Assembly (NCBI RefSeq): GCF_020880695.1
Contig: NZ_JAJIWO010000011.1
Location: forward strand, 1 to 64,000
Direction of reading: 5' to 3'
From: Mucilaginibacter sp. UR6-11
GTDB lineage: Bacteria > Bacteroidota > Bacteroidia > Sphingobacteriales > Sphingobacteriaceae
Length of the DNA: 64,000 bases
The notes beneath the pieces were generated by a model, which was not told where the DNA came from, did not search any database, and saw only the letters and a program-made list of their open reading frames with translations. Shown one piece after another: positions 44,352 through 53,113 of this stretch (its first letter is position 1; each line of letters begins with the position of its first letter). The translations under genes were made by a program, and so were the position numbers.

Positions 44352-45110
44352 TTAATCTTTTAACTCGCGGATCTTGATGTTTTTCCAACCGCTTGATCCC
44401 GGGTGTTTTTGAACAGCAATGTGACCTTTAGTGATTTTCATGAAGTCAGCAAAATATTTCTCTTTAAATTTGCTGCTTGCAATTGCCGCGTCCCATTCAG
44501 GGCTGCCTATTTTCACGTCAACGGTTTTAATGCCGTTTAAGTAAAATGTTAACTGGCCTTTATTTTGGATCAATCTAACCTGATTCCACTCGCCAACAGG
44601 TACCGGTTTTGAAACAGAAGCGTCGCCAATCATATCATATAAGCAACCAGCTAAGTGGTTTTGTTTTTTGTTGTCGCTTGCATCAATGTTATCCAATACC
44701 TGCATCTCTGCACCGGTTTGGTAGGTAGCGCTGTATTTAGGGGCCTCCTGGATATCAAAAATAATACCGCTGTTACCACCTTTGGTAATTCTCCATTGTA
44801 ATTGTAACTCGTAGTTTTCGTAAACACCATCAGTCAACAAGTCATCGCCATCATTGTCATGCGTACGATCATATTGTATCTGGCCGTCCTTTACTATCCA
44901 GTTTGCCGCTGCAAAGTCCTTATGCCATGAGTGCCAGCCTTTAAGATCGGTGCCATCAAATAATAGTTTCCAGCCTTCTTTTTTCTCTTTACTGGTTAAC
45001 GTGTTGTCTGCCGCAGGTGTCATAGCTGCTTTGTGCGCAGTACAGCCGGTTAGCATAACAGATAGCATAGCTGTAAATGCTATGGAACTTAGTACAAGTA
45101 TTTTTTTCAT
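44352..45110 (-). CDS. DUF1080 lipoprotein (3-keto-disaccharide hydrolase-like domain)
   Basis: A 252-residue lipoprotein. The signal peptide ends in a lipobox, MLTGC, with the lipidated Cys near residue 23. The body is a single DUF1080 concanavalin-like domain: EGWKLLFDGTDLKGWHSWHKD, DGDDLLTDGVYENYELQLQWRITKGGNSGIIFDI, GEWNQVRLIQNKGQLTFYLNGIKTVDVKIGSPEWDAAIA, and a PGSSGWKNIKIREL end. Proteins of this family bind or cleave oxidised (3-keto) sugars. It is a single gene bounded by a terminator. Confidence 0.93.
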   Translation of the reverse strand: MKKILVLSSIAFTAMLSVMLTGCTAHKAAMTPAADNTLTSKEKKEGWKLLFDGTDLKGWHSWHKDFAAANWIVKDGQIQYDRTHDNDGDDLLTDGVYENYELQLQWRITKGGNSGIIFDIQEAPKYSATYQTGAEMQVLDNIDASDNKKQNHLAGCLYDMIGDASVSKPVPVGEWNQVRLIQNKGQLTFYLNGIKTVDVKIGSPEWDAAIASSKFKEKYFADFMKITKGHIAVQKHPGSSGWKNIKIRELKD

Positions 45111-45433
45111 GTTTAATTTTAAAATGGTTAGGGTAAATCTACAATAATTTTTAAAGCTGCGACATTATTTACCAGTTTGTCAGGTAAATAATGAGTTACA
45201 ATTGAACTGTTACCGGGCTACGTATCTATTAGAGCTGCCTCATCATCGTGGCATTAAGTTGCTGACTTCTCCGGCAAGCCTTGAAAAAGAGCCATTTAGC
45301 CGTTTGAGTTAAGCTGGTTTACAGAACGGTTACCCTTAATTAAAGGCTGGTAAAATCTTCACCGCTGTAATTCTGTATTTTAAACCTCAAAAACCATTTA
45401 AAAAAAACCTTTTTCTGTATTAGTATTTTTCCC
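45111..45433. other. Spacer between the DUF1080 and yceD genes
   Basis: About 320 bp between two divergent genes with no credible reading frame, RNA gene or repeat that I could see. The left end should hold the DUF1080 promoter (a TAGATTTA -7-like box occurs on the minus strand about 25 bp before the ATG). The right end holds the yceD promoter. Confidence 0.4.
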
Positions 45434-45441
45434 TACATTTG
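45434..45441 (+). promoter_or_regulatory. Bacteroidota -7 box of the yceD-rpmF-plsX-fabH operon
   Basis: TACATTTG is an exact match to TAnnTTTG. Transcription would begin near 45448, which leaves the TTG at 45460 as the first usable start codon of yceD and rules out any further-upstream start. The -33 TTTG element is not clear here. Confidence 0.6.
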
Positions 45442-45459
45442 CAGGCTAATTGTTGCTCA

Positions 45460-45984
45460 TTGAAATCGCTAAGAAATTATTCGATTCCTTTTACTGGTTT
45501 GGCACTGGGAAAGCATCATTTTGAATTTGATGTTGACGATGCTTTTTTTAGTGAGTTCGATTACTCACTGGTTAAAAAAGCTGATCTGAAATGTCAGGTG
45601 GAAATTGAAAAACAGGAAACTATGCTTATCCTGGATTTTCATATAACCGGTAAAATTGATGCTACCTGTGATAAATGTTTGTCGCAATATCCGCAGATGC
45701 TGGATGTACGCGAACAACAGATAGCTAAGTTTAGCGACGAGGAGATAGATGAAGATGATGAGATTATAGCCCTGGGCAAAAACGAGCATGAGATTATGCT
45801 TGCAGGGCTGATCTATGAATACATAAACGTAGCAGTGCCGTTTATATCGGTTTGTGACGACGAGGGTAACACCCCGTATTGTGATAAAGAAATGCTTGCC
45901 AAGTTAAACAACCTGGCAGCTGGTAGTAATGAACAAGATGAGAATCCGGACCCACGGTGGGACGCGCTCAAAAAAATTAAATAA
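45460..45984 (+). CDS. YceD/DUF177 protein with probable TTG start
   Basis: About 174 residues from a TTG start (reads M-KSLRNYSIPFTGLALGKHHFEF). No in-frame ATG is available before the conserved N-terminus, and another TTG at 45439 lies inside the predicted -7 promoter box. The protein has the DUF177 pattern: two Cys pairs (CDKCLSQYP near 60, then CDDEGNTPYC near 135) and an acidic central stretch (FSDEEIDEDDEI). It precedes rpmF by 15 bp. The pairing is widely conserved, and YceD is implicated in 23S rRNA maturation. Confidence 0.85.
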   Translation: MKSLRNYSIPFTGLALGKHHFEFDVDDAFFSEFDYSLVKKADLKCQVEIEKQETMLILDFHITGKIDATCDKCLSQYPQMLDVREQQIAKFSDEEIDEDDEIIALGKNEHEIMLAGLIYEYINVAVPFISVCDDEGNTPYCDKEMLAKLNNLAAGSNEQDENPDPRWDALKKIK

Positions 45985-45999
45985 TAATAACATTAAGTT

Positions 46000-46188
46000 A
46001 TGCCACATCCAAAACGTAAAATATCCAAATCAAGAAGAGACAAGCGTAGAACTCATGATAAAGCTATCGCTCCAACTTTAACTACTTGCAAAGTTACCGG
46101 TGCTGTACATTTGCCACACAGAGCTTATACGGTAGATGGTAACGTATACTACAACGGTAAATTACTGATAGAAAAAGCAGTAGCCTAA
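46000..46188 (+). CDS. rpmF: 50S ribosomal protein L32
   Basis: A 62-residue basic protein starting MPHPKRKISKSRRDKRRTHD, the standard L32 sequence. The zinc-binding Cys pairs of some L32 forms are absent (only one Cys, in TTCKVTG), so this is the zinc-independent form. It sits between yceD and plsX in the conserved lipid-synthesis run. Confidence 0.98.
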   Translation: MPHPKRKISKSRRDKRRTHDKAIAPTLTTCKVTGAVHLPHRAYTVDGNVYYNGKLLIEKAVA

Positions 46189-46203
46189 TACTAATTTTCT
46201 AAA

Positions 46204-47139
46204 ATGAAGATTGGCTTAGATATTATGGGCGGAGATTACGCCCCCAAAGCAACTGTTTTAGGGGCTATCGAAGCGTATAAAGTTTTATCGGGCCATACCC
46301 TGGTGCTTATAGGCGATAAAGACGCGGCTGTAGGCATTCTTCGTGAAAATAACTTTGACCCTGATAATTTCGAGTTTGTACACACAACCGAAGTTATAGG
46401 CATGGGCGAGCACCCAACTAAAGCGGTTGTTCAAAAACCTGATTCAAGTATCAGCGTAGGTTTTAAGCTGCTTAAAGAAGGCTACATACAGGCTTTTTCT
46501 TCGGCAGGTAATACTGGCGCCATGCTGGTTGGTTCCATGTTTAGCGTTAAAACAATCCCGGGCATTCTTCGCCCTGCTATTACCACTATTGTCCCAAGGT
46601 TAAAAGGCGGCATCAGCATTTTGCTTGATGTAGGCGCTAATGCCGATTGCAAACCCGAAGTATTAGTACAGTTTGGTGTGTTGGGCAGTTTGATGGCGCA
46701 ACATGTTTATGGCATTGATAATCCGCGTGTAGCGCTGATGAACATTGGCGAAGAAGAAGAAAAAGGAAACCTGCTTTGCCAGGCCACTTATCCTTTAATG
46801 AAAGAAACAGATCTTTTTAACTTTATTGGTAATGCCGAAGGGCGCGACCTGTTTGGCGATCATGCTGATGTTTTTGTGTGCGATGGTTTTACCGGGAATA
46901 TTATTTTAAAGCTTGCCGAGTCTTTTTACGTGATAACCCTTAAAAAAGGGTTGAAGGACGAGTTTTTCGATAGATTTAATTATGAACAATATGGCGGCAG
47001 CCCGATTTTAGGGGTAAACGCACCTGTTGTTGTTGGCCACGGTATTTCAAACCCCGAGGCTATAAAGAATATGGTTCTGTTGTCTAAAGATATGGTTGAG
47101 AGTGAATTGGTTAGTAAAATAACCAGGGCCTTTCAATAA
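46204..47139 (+). CDS. plsX: Phosphate acyltransferase PlsX
   Basis: A 311-residue enzyme making acyl-phosphate from acyl-ACP for phospholipid synthesis. Family motifs are MKIGLDIMGGDYAPKATVLGAI at the start, GMGEHPTKAVVQKPDSSI, FSSAGNTGAMLVGS, LLDVGANADCKPE and VFVCDGFTGNIILKLAE. The start is 15 bp after rpmF and fabH follows 12 bp later, consistent with one transcript. Confidence 0.98.
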   Translation: MKIGLDIMGGDYAPKATVLGAIEAYKVLSGHTLVLIGDKDAAVGILRENNFDPDNFEFVHTTEVIGMGEHPTKAVVQKPDSSISVGFKLLKEGYIQAFSSAGNTGAMLVGSMFSVKTIPGILRPAITTIVPRLKGGISILLDVGANADCKPEVLVQFGVLGSLMAQHVYGIDNPRVALMNIGEEEEKGNLLCQATYPLMKETDLFNFIGNAEGRDLFGDHADVFVCDGFTGNIILKLAESFYVITLKKGLKDEFFDRFNYEQYGGSPILGVNAPVVVGHGISNPEAIKNMVLLSKDMVESELVSKITRAFQ

Positions 47140-47151
47140 AAAATTATAACT

Positions 47152-48141
47152 ATGAGTAAAATTACTGCAGCTATTACCGCTGTTAATGGTTACGTGCCTG
47201 ATTATGTACTCACTAACGCCGAGCTATCTACAATGGTTGATACCAATGACGAGTGGATAACCACCCGCACCGGGATCAAAGAACGCAGAATATTAAAAGG
47301 CGAAGGCCTTGCTACATCAGACCTGGCCGTACCTGCGGTTTTAGGATTGCTGAAAAAACGCGGCATTGGCGCCGAGGAAATCGACCTTATTGTTTTTTGT
47401 ACCACCACACCTGATATGCCTTTCCCGGCTACTGCAAATTTATTTGCACATAAAATTGGCGCAGTCAATGCCTGGGGATTTGATTTGCAGGCAGCCTGTT
47501 CAGGCTTTTTATTTGGCCTGGCTACCGGCGCACAGTTTATTGAAACCGGCAGGCACAAAAAAGTATTGGTTGTTGGGGCTGATAAAATGTCATCAATTGT
47601 TGATTACCAGGACAGGGCAACCTGTATTATATTTGGCGATGGTGCCGGCGCTGCTTTATTGGAGCCTAACTACGATGGCTACGGCGTTATCGATTCTGTA
47701 TTGAAAAGTGACGGTTCAGGCATCCCGTTCCTGCATATGAAAGCTGGTGGTTCTTTAAAACCGGCAAGCCACGAGACTATTGATGCCCGCGAGCATTATG
47801 CCTACCAGGAAGGTAAAGCAGTGTTTAAATTTGCCGTTACCAATATGGCTGATGTTGCGGCCGAGGTAATGGAACGCAATAGCCTTACCGCTGATGATAT
47901 TGCATGGCTGGTACCTCACCAGGCCAACAAACGTATCATTGATGCAACCGCTGCCCGCACAGGCGTAAGCGAAGGTAAAGTTATAGTAAATATTGAGCGT
48001 TACGGTAATACCACAAACGCAACTATTCCTTTATGTTTATGGGAATGGGAAGATAAATTCAAAAAGGGCGATAACTTAATTTTAGCCGCTTTTGGCGGTG
48101 GATTTACCTGGGGATCACTTTATATTAAATGGGCTTATTAA
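47152..48141 (+). CDS. fabH: 3-oxoacyl-[acyl-carrier-protein] synthase III FabH
   Basis: A 329-residue condensing enzyme that starts fatty-acid chains from acetyl-CoA (or branched primers) and malonyl-ACP. The catalytic triad is visible: Cys116 in DLQAACSGFLFG, His in VPHQANKRI (about 253) and Asn in ERYGNTTNATIP (about 283). Adjacent to plsX, and followed by a 228-bp spacer before accB. Confidence 0.98.
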   Translation: MSKITAAITAVNGYVPDYVLTNAELSTMVDTNDEWITTRTGIKERRILKGEGLATSDLAVPAVLGLLKKRGIGAEEIDLIVFCTTTPDMPFPATANLFAHKIGAVNAWGFDLQAACSGFLFGLATGAQFIETGRHKKVLVVGADKMSSIVDYQDRATCIIFGDGAGAALLEPNYDGYGVIDSVLKSDGSGIPFLHMKAGGSLKPASHETIDAREHYAYQEGKAVFKFAVTNMADVAAEVMERNSLTADDIAWLVPHQANKRIIDATAARTGVSEGKVIVNIERYGNTTNATIPLCLWEWEDKFKKGDNLILAAFGGGFTWGSLYIKWAY

Positions 48142-48303
48142 TTATATAATAAGTGCAGATGTATGGAAATGCTCAAACAAATACGCCTGAATTTAAATTG
48201 GAACATTATAAAACCAAACTTGTTATATAGCTTATAATTAACCTAATAAAAAATATTGCATATCTGCATAGCTGTCTGTTCGCACACCGAATAATGCACC
48301 TTG

Positions 48304-48311
48304 TACATTTG
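48304..48311 (+). promoter_or_regulatory. Candidate -7 box for the accB-accC unit
   Basis: TACATTTG matches TAnnTTTG exactly. It is identical to the yceD box and lies 58 bp before accB, in the 228-bp spacer 48142-48369. The -33 element is unclear. Nothing else credible was seen in this spacer. Confidence 0.5.
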
Positions 48312-48369
48312 CGTATTATAACTAACTTAGATAAAAACACATTATCCAAAAACCCTATAATCTGCAACA

Positions 48370-48834
48370 ATGGATATTAAACAAATACAAGATCTTATAC
48401 GCTTTGTCTCCAAATCAGGAGTAAATGAAGTAGCTATCGAACAAAAAGATTTTAAGATCACTATTAAAACTACCGGCGAACAAACTATTGTTCATCACGC
48501 AACTGCAAGTGTGCCGTTACAGGCACCCGCACTTCCTGCCGCTGCTCCGGCTCCTGCTGCCGAACCGGCAGCTGCTGTTGTCGATGCCACAAACTATATT
48601 ACAATTAAGTCGCCAATGATTGGTACTTTTTACCGTTCTGCATCGCCGGATAAACCATTGTTTGTAAACGTTGGCGATGAAATAAAAAGTGGTACGGTAG
48701 TTTGTATTATTGAAGCGATGAAATTATTCAACGAGATAGAATCAGAAGTATCAGGCCGTATTGTAAAGATACTGGTGGATAATGCTTCACCAGTTGAATA
48801 TGACCAGCCATTATTTTTAGTAGAACCTATATAG
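48370..48834 (+). CDS. accB: Acetyl-CoA carboxylase biotin carboxyl carrier protein
   Basis: A 154-residue carrier. An N-terminal helical segment (DIKQIQDLIRFVSKSGVNEVAIEQKDFKITIK) is followed by an Ala/Pro linker (about residues 55-75) and a biotinyl domain with the biotin-accepting Lys118 in EAMKLFNEIES. The linker is short, as in many Bacteroidota BCCPs. accC follows with a repeat-rich spacer. Confidence 0.97.
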   Translation: MDIKQIQDLIRFVSKSGVNEVAIEQKDFKITIKTTGEQTIVHHATASVPLQAPALPAAAPAPAAEPAAAVVDATNYITIKSPMIGTFYRSASPDKPLFVNVGDEIKSGTVVCIIEAMKLFNEIESEVSGRIVKILVDNASPVEYDQPLFLVEPI

Positions 48835-48920
48835 ATGTGCAAATATGCTGATGCGTGGATGTGCAGATAATATGCGTATTAAAACCATCAGTACATCAGC
48901 ATATTCGCACATCTGCACAT
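48835..48920. repeat. Repeat-rich hairpin element between accB and accC
   Basis: The spacer between accB and accC is built almost wholly from one word in both orientations. ATGTGCAAATATGCTGATG (48835-48853) is matched by CATCAGCATATTCGCACAT (48894-48912), 18 of 19 as an inverted repeat. ATGTGCAGAT (48859-48868) is perfectly inverted as ATCTGCACAT (48911-48920). Related fragments (TGCAGATGTATG near 48153, TGCATATCTGCAT near 48258) occur in the spacer before accB. It resembles a REP-like intergenic element inserted into a housekeeping operon. Confidence 0.65.
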
Positions 48921-48929
48921 TTAAAAACT

Positions 48930-50270
48930 ATGTTTAAAAAAATATTAATAGCTAATCGTGGTGAAATTGCCCTGCGGATAATCCGTACCTGTAAGGAAAT
49001 GGGGATTAAAACGGTAGCTGTATATTCTACTGCCGATCGTGACAGCCTTCACGTACGCTTTGCTGATGAGGCTGTTTGTATTGGCCCTCCACCAAGTAAA
49101 GACTCTTATTTAAATATCCCCAATATTATATCAGCTGCCGAGTTAACCAATGCCGATGCGATCCATCCGGGTTATGGTTTCTTGTCAGAGAATGCTAAAT
49201 TTTCGGCCATTTGTGCAGAATACGGCATTAAATTTATTGGTGCAACTGCTGATCAGATCAACGCCATGGGCGATAAAGCATCAGCCAAAGAAACCATGAA
49301 AAAAGCAGGTGTACCAACTATTCCCGGCTCTGAAGGTTTGTTGGCCGATGTTAAATCCGGTATCGCGATTGCAAAAAAAATTGGCTACCCCGTTATATTA
49401 AAAGCTACTGCCGGTGGTGGTGGCCGCGGTATGCGTGTAGTTTGGAAAGATGAAGAGTTTGAAGCGGCCTGGGATTCGGCACGTGCAGAATCGGGTGCAG
49501 CCTTCGGTAACGACGGCATGTACCTGGAGAAATATGTACAGGACCCGCGTCACATTGAAATACAGGTAGTGGGCGACCAATATGGTAAAGTTTGCCACCT
49601 GTCTGAACGTGATTGTTCTATCCAGCGCCGGCATCAAAAACTGGTAGAAGAAGCGCCATCGCCTTTTATGACAGAAAAGCTGCGTAAAAAAATGGGCGAA
49701 GCTGCTATAAAAGGCGCCAAAGCTGTAAAATACGAAGGTGCCGGTACGGTAGAGTTTTTGGTTGATAAGGACCGCAATTTCTATTTTATGGAGATGAACA
49801 CCCGGATCCAGGTAGAGCACCCGGTTACCGAAGAGGTGATCAACTTTGACCTGATAAAAGAACAAATTAAAGTTGCTGCCGGCATCCCCATCTCGGGTAA
49901 AAATTACGAGCCAACGATGCATGCCATTGAGTGCCGTATCAATGCTGAGGATCCGTTTAACAACTTCCGCCCGTCACCGGGTAAGATAACCAACTTCCAT
50001 TCGCCGGGTGGCCATGGTGTACGTATTGATACCCATGTTTATACCGGCTATGTTATTCCGCCTAACTACGACTCGATGATAGCCAAGGTGATATGTGTGG
50101 CACAAACCCGCGAGGAAGCCTTAAGCACTATGGAGCGCGCATTAAGCGAGTTTGTTATTGAAGGTGTAAAAACAACTATACCATTTCACTTAAAATTATT
50201 ACATGATCCAAACTTCCGTGCCGGTAATTTTACCACTAAGTTTATGGAAACGTTTGACTATTCTGAATAA
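48930..50270 (+). CDS. accC: Acetyl-CoA carboxylase, biotin carboxylase subunit
   Basis: About 446 residues, the ATP-dependent carboxylation of BCCP-biotin. The ATG at 48930 (MFKKILIANRGEIALRIIR) matches the conserved AccC N-terminus exactly. A longer frame beginning at 48855 would add 25 residues encoded by the intergenic repeat and is rejected. Motifs seen are HPGYGFLSENAKF, the Gly-rich ATP loop KATAGGGGRGMRVV, ERDCSIQRRHQKLVEEAP and MEMNTRIQVEHPVTEEV. Confidence 0.97.
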   Translation: MFKKILIANRGEIALRIIRTCKEMGIKTVAVYSTADRDSLHVRFADEAVCIGPPPSKDSYLNIPNIISAAELTNADAIHPGYGFLSENAKFSAICAEYGIKFIGATADQINAMGDKASAKETMKKAGVPTIPGSEGLLADVKSGIAIAKKIGYPVILKATAGGGGRGMRVVWKDEEFEAAWDSARAESGAAFGNDGMYLEKYVQDPRHIEIQVVGDQYGKVCHLSERDCSIQRRHQKLVEEAPSPFMTEKLRKKMGEAAIKGAKAVKYEGAGTVEFLVDKDRNFYFMEMNTRIQVEHPVTEEVINFDLIKEQIKVAAGIPISGKNYEPTMHAIECRINAEDPFNNFRPSPGKITNFHSPGGHGVRIDTHVYTGYVIPPNYDSMIAKVICVAQTREEALSTMERALSEFVIEGVKTTIPFHLKLLHDPNFRAGNFTTKFMETFDYSE

Positions 50271-50335
50271 TTAAAACTAACAACCCACGTTAACACGTAA
50301 TTAGCATTCTGGCACACATACCGGGAACTAAAAAA

Positions 50336-51187
50336 ATGAGCGATAATAAACTAGTAAAAGCAATACAGGATAAGGGTAAAACTATAGAGTCGGAAATGTC
50401 TTTCTTTGAGCATTTGGAGGCTTTAAGGTGGCATTTGATTAGGGCTGCTATATCTGTTGTTGTATTAGCAATTGTTGCATTTTTTAATTTCGACTTTATT
50501 TTTAATACCATTATAATGGGGCCGTTCCGCGGCGATTTCTGGACATACAGAATGTTGTGCAAGTTTGGCCACGGCATGTGTATCACAAAAATAAACGGGG
50601 AAATTATCAATACTGAAATGGCCGGCCAGTTTATGTTGCAGATCAATCAGTCGTTGTTAATAGGCATGATCCTGTCTATCCCTTATATATTATGGGAGTT
50701 GTGGCGCTTTATTAAACCTGCGCTGCTTGAAAAAGAAAGAAAAGCTGCCAGTGGGTTCGTTTTTTATGCTTCTCTTCTATTTGTGGTGGGTATTTTGTTT
50801 GGCTATTATATTATAGCTCCCGAGTCGATCTCTTTCCTGGCTGCATATACGGTTAGCCCTAACATTAAGAATCAATTTATGATAAGCTCCTACGTATCAA
50901 TGGTGGCTACCATAACATTGATACTCGGTATTGTATTCGAGTTGCCTATGATCATTTATATCCTGGCTTCGTTAGGCATATTAACCGGCACCTTCATGAA
51001 AAAAACGCGAAGGTATTCGGTTGTTATCCTGTTGATACTTGGGGCCGTCATCTCTCCGTCGCCAGATTTTTTAACTACCATGATATCAACTATACCATTA
51101 TTTGCTTTGTATGAAGTGGGTATTGTTGTTGCTTCAATGGTTGAGAAAAGACGTGCAAAAGCGCATAACGATTTAATGAATTCGTAA
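50336..51187 (+). CDS. tatC: Sec-independent translocase subunit TatC
   Basis: A 283-residue inner-membrane receptor of the twin-arginine export system with six helices. Signatures are MSFFEHLEALRWHLIRAA near residue 20, ILWELWRFIKPALLEKERK and FELPMIIYILASLGILT, plus GAVISPSPDFLTTMISTIPLFALYEVGI. The extended loop after helix 1 is typical of Bacteroidota TatC. No tatA/B is in the window. rpiB follows 16 bp later. Confidence 0.97.
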   Translation: MSDNKLVKAIQDKGKTIESEMSFFEHLEALRWHLIRAAISVVVLAIVAFFNFDFIFNTIIMGPFRGDFWTYRMLCKFGHGMCITKINGEIINTEMAGQFMLQINQSLLIGMILSIPYILWELWRFIKPALLEKERKAASGFVFYASLLFVVGILFGYYIIAPESISFLAAYTVSPNIKNQFMISSYVSMVATITLILGIVFELPMIIYILASLGILTGTFMKKTRRYSVVILLILGAVISPSPDFLTTMISTIPLFALYEVGIVVASMVEKRRAKAHNDLMNS

Positions 51188-51203
51188 TCAGTTTATATAT
51201 ATC

Positions 51204-51638
51204 ATGATAGAAGGATTGAAAATTGCCATTGGCGCAGATCACGCCGGGTTTGAAATGAAAAACGCGCTGTTAACTATATTGGGCGAAAACGTAAAAGATT
51301 TCGGCACGTTCTCCAAAGACTCATGCGATTATACAGACTTTGCTCACCCGGTTGCTTCGGCGGTTGAAAGTGGCGAGTTTGATTATGGGATATTACTTTG
51401 TGGCAGTGCCAATGGCGTAGCCATCGCTGCAAACAAACACCAGGGTATCCGTGCTGCATTATGTTATAACGAGGCGGTAACCGAGCCTGCCCGCAGCCAT
51501 ACCGATGCCAATGTACTTTGCATTCCGTCGAACTTTGTGACGTTAGATCAGGCAAAAAATATTGTAGAGATATTTTTTAGTACCGAATTTGAAGGTGGCC
51601 GCCATGCCCGGCGGGTTGGCAAGATAGCTTGCTCATAA
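51204..51638 (+). CDS. rpiB: Ribose-5-phosphate isomerase B
   Basis: A 144-residue isomerase of the pentose phosphate pathway. Family motifs are IGADHAGFEMKN at residue 9, the phosphate/catalytic loop GILLCGSANGVAIAANKHQGIRAALCYNE with its catalytic Cys, and a C-terminal FEGGRHARRVGKI. It is followed by a strong terminator and ends the acc-tat run. Confidence 0.97.
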   Translation: MIEGLKIAIGADHAGFEMKNALLTILGENVKDFGTFSKDSCDYTDFAHPVASAVESGEFDYGILLCGSANGVAIAANKHQGIRAALCYNEAVTEPARSHTDANVLCIPSNFVTLDQAKNIVEIFFSTEFEGGRHARRVGKIACS

Positions 51639-51656
51639 TCATACATACAGCAAATT

Positions 51657-51693
51657 AAAAAAAAGCGATGGGTTTTAAACCCATCGCTTTTTT
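51657..51693 (+). terminator. Intrinsic terminator after rpiB
   Basis: An almost perfect palindrome GCGATGGGTTT / AAACCCATCGC, flanked by A8 on the left and T6 on the right, so it can work in either direction. It lies 19 bp after the rpiB stop. Confidence 0.9.
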
Positions 51694-51720
51694 GTTAATG
51701 TAAATTCATAAATTAGCCGC

Positions 51721-53106
51721 ATGACAAGTATAGCTGAAGAGTTTTTAGTCGACTCAGAAAATAAAGCATTTGATACCGGGCACCGCACCATTATCAACTA
51801 CAATATTGCTAAATATGATACTGCTGTCGACAGAGGTTTATCAAGGATCGTCAATTTAGAGAATGCCAAACGTAAAGGGCACGTTCTGAAATGGAAGATG
51901 ATGGAAACCCTGGATAAAGTACTGCCCGAGTTTGAAGCTAACTTTCAAAAACGCGGTGGCAAGGTAATCTGGGCTAACGATGCAGCTGAAGCGAATCGTG
52001 AGATACTTAATATTATACAAAAAGCCGGTGCTAAAACAGTTGTAAAGTCAAAGTCAATGGTTACCGAGGAGATCGAATTAAACGAATTCCTCGAGCATAA
52101 TCATATTGAATCAATTGAAACCGACCTTGGCGAATACATTATACAGTTGCTGGGCCAAAAGCCTTATCATATTGTAACGCCGGCCATGCACCTGTCAAAA
52201 GAAGATATTGCCAAACTTTTTCATGAGCGCTTTGGTACGCCGATAGATTTCACGCCCGAGCAGCTTACTCAAAAAGCCCGCGAGCTGCTACGTGAAAAAT
52301 ATGTGCAGGCCGACGTTGGTATAACCGGCGGCAACTTTTTAATTGCGGATACCGGCAGCATTGCGCTGTCTGAAAACGAAGGTAACGCAAGGTTAAGCAC
52401 ATCATTTCCTAAAATACATATTGCTGTTGTCGGTATTGAAAAGGTCATCCCTTCAATGATGGACCTTGATCTGTACTGGCCAATGTTAGCGACACATGGT
52501 ACCGGGCAAAACTTAACCGTTTATAATACCATACTAAGCGGACCGCGCCAGGCTGAAGAAACAGATGGCCCCGAAGAAATGTATGTGGTTTTGCTGGATA
52601 ACGGGCGCACCAACCTGCTGGCACAAAAGGACCAGCGCCAGGGATTATATTGCATCCGTTGCGGCGCCTGTTTAAATGCCTGCCCGGTTTATAAAAACAT
52701 AGGCGGGCATACTTATAACACGCCTTATAGCGGCCCAATAGGTTCAATCATTACCCCGCATTTGCAGGGCATGGAAAACTTTAAGCATTTAAGTTATGCA
52801 TCAAGCTTGTGTGGTAAATGTACCGAGGTTTGTCCTGTTAAAATCGATATTCATAAAATCCTGCTGCTTAACCGCAGGGATGCTGTAAATGAAGGCCTGG
52901 CCCCAACCGCAGAAAAAATTGGCTGGAAAATGTGGAAACAAGGCATGCTTAGCCGCCGGTTGGAAGACTTCTTTAGCGGCAAAACCAAAAACCTGCTAAT
53001 GAAGACCTTTTTCAAAAAAACCTGGGGTCATTATAAAGAAATGCCAAACGTTGCCGGCAAATCATTTGCCGAGCAATGGCGCGAAAAACATCAGCCTGAA
53101 AAATAA
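51721..53106 (+). CDS. LutB/LldF-like iron-sulfur protein (LUD domain)
   Basis: A 461-residue protein of the lactate-utilisation LutB family. The N-terminal two-thirds is a LUD domain (KMMETLDKVLPEFEANFQKRGGKVIWANDA, VKSKSMVTEEIELNEFLE, ADTGSIALSENEGNARLSTSFP). Two [4Fe-4S] motifs follow: CIRCGACLNACPVYK (about 310-325) and CGKCTEVCPVKIDIHK (about 363-378). In LutABC it helps oxidise L-lactate. Neither lutA nor lutC is next to it. It is followed 7 bp later by a DHFR-like gene. Confidence 0.93.
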   Translation: MTSIAEEFLVDSENKAFDTGHRTIINYNIAKYDTAVDRGLSRIVNLENAKRKGHVLKWKMMETLDKVLPEFEANFQKRGGKVIWANDAAEANREILNIIQKAGAKTVVKSKSMVTEEIELNEFLEHNHIESIETDLGEYIIQLLGQKPYHIVTPAMHLSKEDIAKLFHERFGTPIDFTPEQLTQKARELLREKYVQADVGITGGNFLIADTGSIALSENEGNARLSTSFPKIHIAVVGIEKVIPSMMDLDLYWPMLATHGTGQNLTVYNTILSGPRQAEETDGPEEMYVVLLDNGRTNLLAQKDQRQGLYCIRCGACLNACPVYKNIGGHTYNTPYSGPIGSIITPHLQGMENFKHLSYASSLCGKCTEVCPVKIDIHKILLLNRRDAVNEGLAPTAEKIGWKMWKQGMLSRRLEDFFSGKTKNLLMKTFFKKTWGHYKEMPNVAGKSFAEQWREKHQPEK

Positions 53107-53113
53107 ATAGGCC

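Noticed and set aside
48855..48929. A 25-residue N-terminal extension of AccC
   Set aside because: It is encoded by the intergenic repeat, and the conserved AccC start is the ATG at 48930.
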